Shown here in pieces: positions 50,805-59,800 of a stretch of 64,000 bases of DNA. The notes beneath the pieces were generated by a model. It saw only the letters and a program-made list of their open reading frames with translations, ran no database searches and was not told the origin of the DNA. How positions within the stretch are numbered: the stretch's first letter is position 1; each line of letters starts with the position of its first letter. Made by a program: the position numbers and the translations under genes. This DNA comes from CAYOHP01 sp964403795 [NCBI: uncultured bacterium] (GTDB taxonomy: Bacteria; Muiribacteriota; UBA6191; CAZXTJ01): positions 60,367 to 124,366 of the forward strand of contig CAYOHP010000004.1 in NCBI GenBank assembly GCA_964403795.1, written 5' to 3'.

Positions 50805-53800
50805 ATGGGGAGGATCCGAGGGTCTGGGATCGGGGGCCAAACGGAGCCGGGACCACGCCGGTCGCGCCAAGGAGCGGAGGTAGCTCCGGGGCGCGCCGCG
50901 AAGCGGGTCCCGTGGGCGGGTGCCGTCCTCCTGGTGCTCGCATCCGTCGGGATGGCGGCCGGCTTCGCTCCTCCTCCCGAGGCCGGCTTCGACGAGTTCG
51001 GGATGAGCGGGCTCTACCGGAGCGTGACGATCGACGACGGTGCCGGGGACCGGATCCGTTGGTTCGTGGTGCGCCACGATCCCGCCGCCAACACCTTCGG
51101 AGTCGCCGCCTCTTCCTCGCGTCCCGAGAAGTCGGGCTTCGCACCCGTGGACGACATCGCCTACTGGATGGGCGGGCTGACGGTCGAACAGCACCCGGAG
51201 GAAGGCCGGATCGTCGCCTTCACCGGGACCAACGGTTCGGCACCCACCGAGCTCGAGCTCCGCTTCACCGCCTGGGGAAAGGCCGAGGGGACCTTCCGGG
51301 TCCTGGAGTGGGGGATCCCTGAAGGCAAGATCTTCGGCGAGGCGGGCTACGCCTGGAATACCAAGGCCGAGTACTCGACCCGCTGGGAGCGGGTTGCGCC
51401 CGAGGCGAGCTACGCCAAGGCCGAGCCCCTTTCGGTCCAGACCACCGGGCCGGACCTGGCCACGCTGGTACTGGAGGGCAGGAACCTCCCGGTCTCATTC
51501 GGCGAGGTCTCGGGCCGCGACTACCCCTATGCGATCCGGTTCCTCGACGAGAGGCTGAAGCTCCGCAGCGCCTCGGCCGACGACCGCGGCACGAGGATGT
51601 CCGTGACCGCCTGGGTCGACAAGCAGGCTCCGCCCGGACCGCACCCCATGGTGGTCATGGGACACCTGGTGCCGGGCGCGCTCTTCCTGCCGCCCAAGGA
51701 CTGCGGCGAGCTCGCCAAGCTGGCAGCCAAGTGGGACCACGAGGCGACGACCCTGCTCGCCGGTGGCGAAGCGGTGAAGGGGCTCAGGGCCAGGGTGGCG
51801 ACCCTGCGGGGCCAGCTGGCGCGGTACGCCAAGCACCCCCCGAACCCCATCGAGGCGCTGGAGGGGATGATGCCCAAGCCCCTTCCGGATCGCCTCGTCT
51901 TCCTGGAGAGCATCAAGCTCCTCGGCGAGATGAACAAGCGCGACGGAGGGACCCTGGGCTTCCTGGCCCAGTCCGGAGTGAACGAGTTGGTCGAGGCGGT
52001 CGGCACGGTCGCAGGCCTCGCCGGGCATGTCGCCGGCCCGAGTGGGCCTCTCTCGATGATCCAGAGCCGGCTCCCGCAGATCGTCGGGGCCGGGACCGCC
52101 CCGGGAGTGGCGGACAAGCTCTCCGGGCTCGTCTCCGCCGTCTCGAACCTCCTGCACGAGACGCTCGTCGAGAAGCCCATCCAGTACGCCCTCTCGCTCT
52201 GTCCGTCCCCTCCCGGCCTGCCCGGTGATCCCTTGCAGGTCGACCTGTCGAAGATTCGCAGGGGGAGCGCCGGAAGCCGTCCCGCGGCCATGTCCCCGGG
52301 CAAGACGATCCACGAGCAGCTCACGGTCACGCCACGCGCCGGCGGGAGGCCCTGGCTGGACAGGGATCTGGTCGCGCTCACCCCGGGCTCCGAGGTGGTC
52401 CGTTTCACCCGACCGCTGGGCTCCGTCGAGCGCTCGGCGCTGGCTTCCGCTGCCGAGGCCTGCTGGTCGGACCTCCGTGCCTGGCGCCGCCAGACCGACG
52501 ATGCCTGCCAGTCCCTCTCGGCCCTGGAGCTGGCGGCCGACGAGGTGGACCGGCTGGTGGCCCTGCGGAGCCTGCTGGGGGCCTGCCGGACCGAGGGGCA
52601 CCCGGGATTCGTGGCGGCTGCCGCCGCACCCCTCGCGGCCCTGGACCAGCTCGACCGGGCCCTCGAGGGCCTGCTCTCCCGGACCATGGGTCTCGCCCGG
52701 AACGCGGACGCGAGCCGCACCCAGGTCCACGCCGCCCTCGTCGAGTGCCTGGTCCAGCAGGTCAAGGACGGTACCGACGAGGCCGTCCAGGGCTGGACCA
52801 ACGAGGTGGTGGCGGTGCAGAAGGAGTGGGAGACCGACCTGGCGGCGTTCCGCAAGGCGATCGAAGGTCGCCACGCCCTCCTCGATGCCTTCCACGAGGA
52901 GCTCGCCGACGCCGCCGAGGACATCGAGCTGCGAGCCCACCAGGCGGCGAGCCTCCTGCTCCGGCTGGCGGACCTCGACCGGGCCGCCGGCACGCCGAAC
53001 CTCGACGCCCTGATCCAGGTCATCGACTACGCCCAGCTCGGCCAGCTGCTGCACATGCTGACCAAGGGGGTGGGATGGGCCGCCGGCAAGGCCCGGCGCT
53101 GGCTCAAGCCCGGCGACGAGGCGGCGGCCAGGGCGGCGGTGGCGAAGATGATCGGGAAGCTCGGCAAGGGCGACGCCCAGGCGACCGCGGCCTGGAAGAT
53201 CGCCGACCAGCTCCAGGGAATGGGGGCCGACCCCAAGACCCTGGAGCGGATCGTCGACAAGTTCCTGGACGGCCGGAAGTCGGGGAAGCTCGACGAGATC
53301 TACGGACCGGCCAACGAGAACGCCCAGGCCTTCGCCAAGCACCTCGCCCACCTCCGGGAGGCGGGAGTCCCCGCCAAGGACATCGACCGGATGCTCGACG
53401 TCCTCTCCCAGGGGCGGGACCACGCCGCCAGGACCATGCTCGACGCCATCGGCGGCTCGCTCGACAAGGTCGCCAAGAAGTACGGCGACGTCCACGTCCA
53501 GCCGATCGGTTCCGGCAACCAGGTGGCGAAGTACTGGAGGACCAAGGCTCCAGGCAAGGAGGGAGAACTCCCGGATCCCAAGGTGTGGACGCCGGTCAAG
53601 AACGACTTCGACCTGAACCTGGCGCTCCCCCCCGAGACCATCCAGAAGGTGATCACCCAGATGCAGCCGGAGGATGTGGCCCGGGAGCTGAAGAACCTGG
53701 GGGAGAACCAGCTGCTCAAGAAGAAGGATCTGCTCGCGCGGAACGACGACCTGACCCGCATGGTGGCAGAACGGCAGGTGGCCCGGGAACTCGGCGAGAA

Positions 53801-56051
53801 CTTCCGGCAGCACCCCATGCCCGGTGCGGGTGGCAAGACCGAGCCGCTCGGGATCAATCCGCTGGCCTTCGACAGCATGTACTTCCCGGCCAACCCCGTG
53901 CACTCGAGCCGGGAGGAGGTGGTGGAGCGCCTCATCGAGAGCCTCCCCTGGAAGTCGGTCAACGAGACCGCTCCCCAGGCCGGCAGCGACCTGGCGCAGA
54001 CCCTGAACGACGCGCTCAAGCGAGGCAGGACCGAGGACGTGCAGGACTTCCTGAGGAAGCGCTTCCCGGGAGCTGCCCAGGACATCGATCGTATGCTCCG
54101 GCAGGCGAAGCAGGCCCCGAGCATGCGCGAGGCCTCCACCAGCCTGAAGTCGCTCCTCCGGGTCGCCGAGGTCACCGGGGACGGCGCTTTCGTCGCCAAG
54201 GGGAGCCGCAAGTTCGTGGGCAAGATGCTCCGGGGCGAGTTCTCCAAGGCCGGAGGCACGTTCGAGAAGGTCTCCGCCGAGGCCGAGAAGTCCCTGACCC
54301 ACCTCCGGGGACGGACCACCTTCGCGGTCGAGGACGGCGTCGACATCATCCAGGAGATGCGGGCCTTCGCCATGCAGAACCGCGGCTTCGGCAAGAGCGC
54401 CGACAAGGTGGCGAAGTACCCGGCCCGGGGAGCGTTCGGTGCCATGGCCCTCGACCCGGCCGTGGCCAAGCGGCTCGATGGACTCTGGGACGACCTGGCG
54501 AAGGTCCATCCCAAGGCGGATCCCGAGGAACTGGTGCTCCAGGTGGTGGCGAAGCTCGCCAACGAGCCGGGGGGGAAGCTCCCCCTGCCTCCCCGGGAGG
54601 CGCTCGAGCTGGCCGGATTCCTCAAGGCCAAGAAGGCCGGCTTCGCCTCGGGCGAGGCGGGAGAGGAGGCGGCGAGGAGGTTCGGGAAGCTGGCCGACGA
54701 CCTCGGCCGGGCGTATGGCAAGGAGCTCGGCGCGGACGGCGCCAAGGCCTTCGGTTTCCTCAAGGAGAACCTGGCGGATGCCAAGGCCCTGTACCGCCAC
54801 CCGAGCGCCAAGCAGCTCGGCTGGGCCGACGACGCCTCTGCCTGGAAGGCGATGGACTCGACCATGGATGCCTGGTGGAAGCGAGCGGTGGACGCCGAGA
54901 AGGGACTGGGGCTGCCCGAGATCGAGCGGCGCGCCCGCCAGCAGGCCCGCGACCTGACCCTGTCCCGCATGTCGAGGGACCAGCTCCAGGCCTTGGGGAT
55001 CCCGAAGGAGACGATCGAACGGATCGAGAAGGTAAGGAAGAACTCCCACCCCGAGGTCCAGCAGGTCCTGGGGGCCGACGGCGAGGCCCTCGGCAGGGCC
55101 CAGGACGCGGTCGGGAATGCTGGTGGTGCGCTCCCGGACTCGCCACTCTGGAAGCGCGCGGCGGGCTACGTCCTCGGCTCCGACCCGGTGCAGGGTGCCA
55201 TGCTGTTCGCCGACAAGCTCTTCGGCGACCTGGGGGACGATGGCACGGCCGACCTTCGCGGCGTGGGACGGAGCGTGGCGGAGGAGGTCGGGAACTGGGC
55301 CGACTACCCCTCGCAGATCGCCTATCTGACGAGCCGCTGCGCCTTGAATCCAGCGGGTACCCTGGCCCGGATCGCCAAGCTGCTGGCCAAGCTCTACTAC
55401 CTCGATTCCGGTGCCTACGAGCGGGTGGGCTCCGAGCTGACCGCCCGGATCCACGGGCTGATCTCCCGGTTGCGGGCCGATCCCCACACCTGGATCCACC
55501 GGCACCAGCAGCGGGATCCCCTGGTTGGGTGGGAAGACCTCCGGGCCGACCGTCTCGAGCTGGCCGTGGGGGCGAGGGGCGACGGCCCCCGGCTCCCGCC
55601 CCTGAGGGTCAGCGAGAGGCTCCAGATCGCCGCCCGCTCCGAATCCACCGGGGCCGCCCTCGCCGCGGGCGACCAGGCGACCGTCCGCAAGGCACGGGCG
55701 GTCAGGCTCGAGGAGATGCACAAGGCCCACCTGGCCTGGTTGGTTCGGGCCCGCGAGAGCCTCGCCACCCTCGACTCCGAGCTGGCCGCCCTGGCGACCC
55801 GCAAGGCGACTGCCGCGGAGATCCGCCAGAGCTGGCACCATGGGGTCCGGTGCCAGGATGCACTCCTGCTGGCGGGCCGTCTGGAGACGTTGCACCGCCA
55901 GATCACGGAGACCCTCCGTGACCAGTCCTCGGCCTTCGTCAGCAGCGGATTGGCGACGGTTCCCCTGGCCGGCGTCTGGGGATGGGCCCACGCCGTCGCC
56001 GAGGAGATCCGGCAGGGCAAGTGGACCCGAAACGATGGGACGTCCAAGTGA
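50805..56051 (+). CDS. Giant secreted protein, unknown family, with NTase-like motif
   Basis: A 1,748-aa protein with a signal peptide at about 33-55 (WAGAVLLVLASVGMAAGFA). Then come a beta-rich region (60-300) with a lipocalin-like feel, a mixed helical part, an Ala/Glu/Leu-rich helical repeat region (530-870), and at 895-945 a segment PIGSGNQVAKYW followed after 30 residues by KNDFDLNLAL (G902-S903 and D934-x-D936). This 'GS...DxD' pattern recalls the pol-beta nucleotidyltransferase fold, though the spacing is long. The C-terminal 700 residues are helical, Lys/Ala/Glu-rich and contain ARQQARDLTLSRMSRDQLQALG. No family is known to me. AAAGGGG lies before the ATG. The gene is convergent with another giant and seems part of the same surface system. 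Confidence 0.75.
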   Translation: MGRIRGSGIGGQTEPGPRRSRQGAEVAPGRAAKRVPWAGAVLLVLASVGMAAGFAPPPEAGFDEFGMSGLYRSVTIDDGAGDRIRWFVVRHDPAANTFGVAASSSRPEKSGFAPVDDIAYWMGGLTVEQHPEEGRIVAFTGTNGSAPTELELRFTAWGKAEGTFRVLEWGIPEGKIFGEAGYAWNTKAEYSTRWERVAPEASYAKAEPLSVQTTGPDLATLVLEGRNLPVSFGEVSGRDYPYAIRFLDERLKLRSASADDRGTRMSVTAWVDKQAPPGPHPMVVMGHLVPGALFLPPKDCGELAKLAAKWDHEATTLLAGGEAVKGLRARVATLRGQLARYAKHPPNPIEALEGMMPKPLPDRLVFLESIKLLGEMNKRDGGTLGFLAQSGVNELVEAVGTVAGLAGHVAGPSGPLSMIQSRLPQIVGAGTAPGVADKLSGLVSAVSNLLHETLVEKPIQYALSLCPSPPGLPGDPLQVDLSKIRRGSAGSRPAAMSPGKTIHEQLTVTPRAGGRPWLDRDLVALTPGSEVVRFTRPLGSVERSALASAAEACWSDLRAWRRQTDDACQSLSALELAADEVDRLVALRSLLGACRTEGHPGFVAAAAAPLAALDQLDRALEGLLSRTMGLARNADASRTQVHAALVECLVQQVKDGTDEAVQGWTNEVVAVQKEWETDLAAFRKAIEGRHALLDAFHEELADAAEDIELRAHQAASLLLRLADLDRAAGTPNLDALIQVIDYAQLGQLLHMLTKGVGWAAGKARRWLKPGDEAAARAAVAKMIGKLGKGDAQATAAWKIADQLQGMGADPKTLERIVDKFLDGRKSGKLDEIYGPANENAQAFAKHLAHLREAGVPAKDIDRMLDVLSQGRDHAARTMLDAIGGSLDKVAKKYGDVHVQPIGSGNQVAKYWRTKAPGKEGELPDPKVWTPVKNDFDLNLALPPETIQKVITQMQPEDVARELKNLGENQLLKKKDLLARNDDLTRMVAERQVARELGENFRQHPMPGAGGKTEPLGINPLAFDSMYFPANPVHSSREEVVERLIESLPWKSVNETAPQAGSDLAQTLNDALKRGRTEDVQDFLRKRFPGAAQDIDRMLRQAKQAPSMREASTSLKSLLRVAEVTGDGAFVAKGSRKFVGKMLRGEFSKAGGTFEKVSAEAEKSLTHLRGRTTFAVEDGVDIIQEMRAFAMQNRGFGKSADKVAKYPARGAFGAMALDPAVAKRLDGLWDDLAKVHPKADPEELVLQVVAKLANEPGGKLPLPPREALELAGFLKAKKAGFASGEAGEEAARRFGKLADDLGRAYGKELGADGAKAFGFLKENLADAKALYRHPSAKQLGWADDASAWKAMDSTMDAWWKRAVDAEKGLGLPEIERRARQQARDLTLSRMSRDQLQALGIPKETIERIEKVRKNSHPEVQQVLGADGEALGRAQDAVGNAGGALPDSPLWKRAAGYVLGSDPVQGAMLFADKLFGDLGDDGTADLRGVGRSVAEEVGNWADYPSQIAYLTSRCALNPAGTLARIAKLLAKLYYLDSGAYERVGSELTARIHGLISRLRADPHTWIHRHQQRDPLVGWEDLRADRLELAVGARGDGPRLPPLRVSERLQIAARSESTGAALAAGDQATVRKARAVRLEEMHKAHLAWLVRARESLATLDSELAALATRKATAAEIRQSWHHGVRCQDALLLAGRLETLHRQITETLRDQSSAFVSSGLATVPLAGVWGWAHAVAEEIRQGKWTRNDGTSK

Positions 56052-56114
56052 GCCGCAGCCTGGCCGGCGGAACCCGCGGGCCGGGATCGACACCAATCGG
56101 CAGAGGAGGTCCCG

Positions 56115-56834
56115 ATGAGGGAACGAGATCGAGAACCGGTGCCTGGCCCAACCCTCGTCGCGCTGCTGTGCCTGGCCCTTGCCGCCAGCGGGCATGCGGA
56201 GGGGACCAGGCCGCCCGAGGCCGGTGCCGCCGCTGACCCCTGGTTCCTGGGTGGCTGGCGGACCGAGGTGGCAGGCGCGGGGACGCTCGCCCTCACCCTC
56301 GATCGTGGCGGTGCCTTCGCGGTGACGATCACCAAGGGCAACCAGTCCCGGGAACTGGAGGGGCGATGGCGGCATCTCGCCGGGGTCCTCGTGCTCACGC
56401 CGGCCGGGGGCCAGAGCGCGGAGCACCGGCTCGGCGAGGACGGAGCCCCCGACCGCCTGCGCCTCACCGGACCGCTGGTCGGGGGCGCCACCGTCGATCT
56501 CGTCCGGACCGCGGCGGCACCGCCTCCGCCCCCGGCGGACACGGTGGCTCCCCCGGAGCTCCTCGGGCGCTGGGAGTGGAGCCAGGGCGAGGAAGCCTTC
56601 GTGCTGGAGATCGAGCCCGAGGGGATCGCCCGCATCGAGCAGCGCGCCGAGGGCTACACCATGACCGACAGGAAGACCTGGACCTGGCAGCCGGGCAAGC
56701 TCGTGCTGGTGAGTCCCGACATGGCCTTCCTGGGACCGGAGGAGGCCCCCTTCACCCTGGAGCCGGGCGTACTCCGGATCGAGATCGAAGGGGCCCGCCT
56801 GATCCTGAAGAAGGCCACCAAGGCCGGGCCGTAG
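56115..56834 (+). CDS. Secreted protein with two lipocalin-like repeats
   Basis: A 239-aa protein with a signal peptide (LVALLCLALAASGHAEG). Two similar beta domains follow: WFLGGWRTEVAGAGTLALTL... and LLGRWEWSQGEEAFVLEIEP..., each with a G-x-W start, alternating strands and a strand ending in L-x-L/V (GVLVLTPAG and GKLVLVSPD), as in lipocalin-like or calycin domains. They are joined by a Pro-rich linker (AAAPPPPPADTVAPP). Lipocalin-type folds bind small hydrophobic ligands. AGGAGG precedes the ATG. It lies 63 bases after the giant gene on the same strand and 7 bases from the convergent second giant. Confidence 0.7.
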   Translation: MRERDREPVPGPTLVALLCLALAASGHAEGTRPPEAGAAADPWFLGGWRTEVAGAGTLALTLDRGGAFAVTITKGNQSRELEGRWRHLAGVLVLTPAGGQSAEHRLGEDGAPDRLRLTGPLVGGATVDLVRTAAAPPPPPADTVAPPELLGRWEWSQGEEAFVLEIEPEGIARIEQRAEGYTMTDRKTWTWQPGKLVLVSPDMAFLGPEEAPFTLEPGVLRIEIEGARLILKKATKAGP

Positions 56835-56841
56835 CCAGGGG

Positions 56842-59800
56842 TCAAGGGCCCGTCGCCGGCCGGGCCGCCATCACCACCCGGAGGCGCTCCGCCACCCCGG
56901 TCAGGCCCTCGCCGCCGGTGAAGGCGTAGAGCCTCCGCTCGGCCTCCGAGGGCGTGATCCGGCCGTTGGTGAGGTCGGAGAGCACGGTACGGAGTTCCAG
57001 GAAGTAGCGGCGCACCGCGGGAGTGGCCGTCCCCAGCGGGGAGGCGGGGTTCACGGTGATCCGGTAGCCGGCCTCGTTGCCGAAGGCACCGGTGTCCGCC
57101 TTCCCCCCGATGAGCTTGGTGTCGAAGTCCTTGAGCAGGCCGCGGGCGGACTCCACCAGGGCCGAGTACTTCGGCATGCTCGGGAGCTCGTCGGGCTTGC
57201 CGCGGATCTTCTCGAGCCGGTTGGACTTGAAGCCGGTCACGTCGGCGGCCTGGCCGGCCCAGCGGGGGTCGACGTTGGCGAAGTCGGCCCAGGGGCGGGA
57301 CGGATCGCAGGGCACTCCGAGCCAGGCCGGGTCCTTGTAGGCCTCCGGCGAGTCCCTCCAGGTGAACTCGAGGAAGGCTTCGTCGGGCGAGTGGCCGTAG
57401 ACCCGGCGATAGCTCTCGTCCATGGCGGTCTTGGCGATCCGGGCGTACTCGTGGGGGGCGATCACGGTGGTCCTGCCGGTGGCGGGATCGGTGCGGGTGA
57501 GGCTGCGGCGCCAGGCCAGGTACTCGGGATTGGGGACGAGCATCGGCTTGGCGGGATCCTGGTGCGAGGGGACCTGGACCCAGCGGGGAGGTTCGACGAA
57601 CCCGAGGTCGAGGTCCATGCCCACGCCGCCGCGGCTGGCGCTGTTGCTGAAGCCCTGCATCGGCGGGGTGGAGAGACCCTGGCGGGAGAGGTCGGCCCGG
57701 ACCTCCTGGACCAGGCGGCCCTTCTCCCGGGAGTCGACCTCGGCCCAGGTGCGGCCCAGGCCCTCGTCGAGACGGGCCATTCGCTTCATCCGGTTCTTGG
57801 CGTGGAAGTCGCTGTTGGCCGCCCGGTAGGCGATCTCCACCTGCTCGACGAAGGGAGCCAGCTCGCGGCTCGACTTGCCGGCGCCTTCGGCATTGGCGAG
57901 GTTGCGGCTGGCGGTGCGGAACTTCTCGACCAGGTGCTTGCCCATGATCTCGCGGTCCTTGAACCGTCGCTCCTCGCGACGCTCGGCGAGGGTGGGGAAG
58001 CGCATCTCCTCCTTGCCGAAGTACCCCTTGGCCGACGGGCGCATGCTCTGCTTCACGCTGGTGAGCACGGGGGTCACGATCAGTTCCTGGGCGCCCTGCT
58101 TCAGGCCCTCGAGGCCGAGCGCCCAGGCCATGGCCGAGAGCCCGGCCCCGGTCTCGCCGCCCTTCACCTTCTGGGGGTCCCGGGCGGCCGCCTCCAGGTG
58201 GTCGAGGACCCCCTTCTGGTAGGAGTCCATGGCGGTCTGGAACAGTCCGGCGGCCTGGGAGAAGCTCCCCGCCGCCTGCTTCACGGCGGCCTCGGGTCCG
58301 CCCTCGAGGTAGCCGGTGGCGATCGAGTAGCCGGCGGCCAGGCCCGACTCGGCGCAGGTCGGGAGCAGCATCGAAGCCGGCGAGGCGAGGCCCGCGGTGG
58401 CCCAGAGCGAGATCCCGAACACCGCGTAGTCGGTCGCCGTCTTCACACCCTCGGCCACCGCGATGGCGGTCTCGGCCCGGGCGGCCTCGCGGTCGGCGGC
58501 CCTTCCCGTGGCGGCATGGGTGGCGACGACCTCGTCGCCGAGCTTCCTGGCCGCCTGGTCGAGACGCTCGAAGCGGCAGCCGTCCGCGATCGCGGCCTCG
58601 ACCTCGTCGTTCCAGCGCCGCCGCAGGGCGAGCTGGTCCTCGGGGCGCGCCGCCTCGATCAGGCGGTCCATGCGGGAGATCTTCCGGTCGACGTTCTGCC
58701 AGTAGACGGCCATGGTCCGACCGTCCTCGGCCATCATGGCCTGGTTCAGGTCATCGCTCGGGGTCCGGGTGCGCTGGTAGGTGCCGGTCTCCACGAAGCG
58801 GATCTGGTCCTTGGCGGCAGCGATCGAGGCTTCGAGCGAGAGCCGGTCCCGCCCGAGGCCGGCCAGCTTGCTCGCCCGGTCCGGATCGTCGGCGGCCAGC
58901 TCGGCCTCGGTCCGTCGCACCCCATCGAGCGAGCGGGTCAGCGCCGCGATCTCCTCCTGGAACAACTCGATCTTCTCGGCACGTGCCCTGGCCTCGGCTT
59001 CGACCCGGGCCGCGTCCGCGGCCGCCGCTGCCGAGGCATGGGCCCGCTGGGCTTCACGCCGCGCCTCGGCTGCGGACGCGGCCCTGGCCGCCGCCAGCCG
59101 ATCGGCCTCGGTCACCGTCGCCGGGATCGCCTCGACCCGCGCCCTGTCCCACGGGAGTTCGAGCGGACCACCTCCCGGCCGGCCGGGAGGATCGGGGAAC
59201 CCCATCGACGAGCCCGAGCCGCTCGTGGACGGGAGTTCGGCATCGAGTCGGGCTGCCACCCCCCGGGCGTAGGCGGGCACGTCGAACTCGTCGATCACGC
59301 GCCGGCGAGCCTTGGCCAGGATCGAGTCGATGGACACCAGGTCGAATCCTCCCCGGTCATTGGCCATCCGGACCTGGCGGGCCGCCAACGCCGCCTGCTT
59401 GTCGGCCAGGATCCGCTTCTCCTTCTCCAGGGCCCGGACCCGCTCCTGGTGGACGGAGTCGATCCGGGCCACCGGCACGGCTTCTCCGGCCCGCAGTTCC
59501 CCGACCCGGAGGTCCGTGGTCCGGCGCCGGTCCTCGGCCATGGCCGAGAATTCGGCGGGGAGCCCGGCGAGGTCGCGTCGCAGGCTCTCCACCCGGAAGC
59601 GGGCCAGCTCCAGGTCGCGCTCCCGGGAACGGCTCTCGGGTTGGCCCCGGAGCCGGGCGATCTCGGCGTGGACCTTGGCGAGTTCGGCCTCGATCCGCTT
59701 GCGGGTGGCTTCCTGCTGTTCGGCCAGGGCTTGGAGGTCGTCCTGCTGGCGACCCTGTTCCTTGGCGATGTCCGCCGCGATGTCGTCGCGGACTTCCGCC

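Noticed and set aside
51495-56426. 1,643-codon open frame opposite the 1,748-aa gene
   Set aside because: Same reason: mirror frame of a good gene, composition unlike any protein family, and it runs across the next gene.
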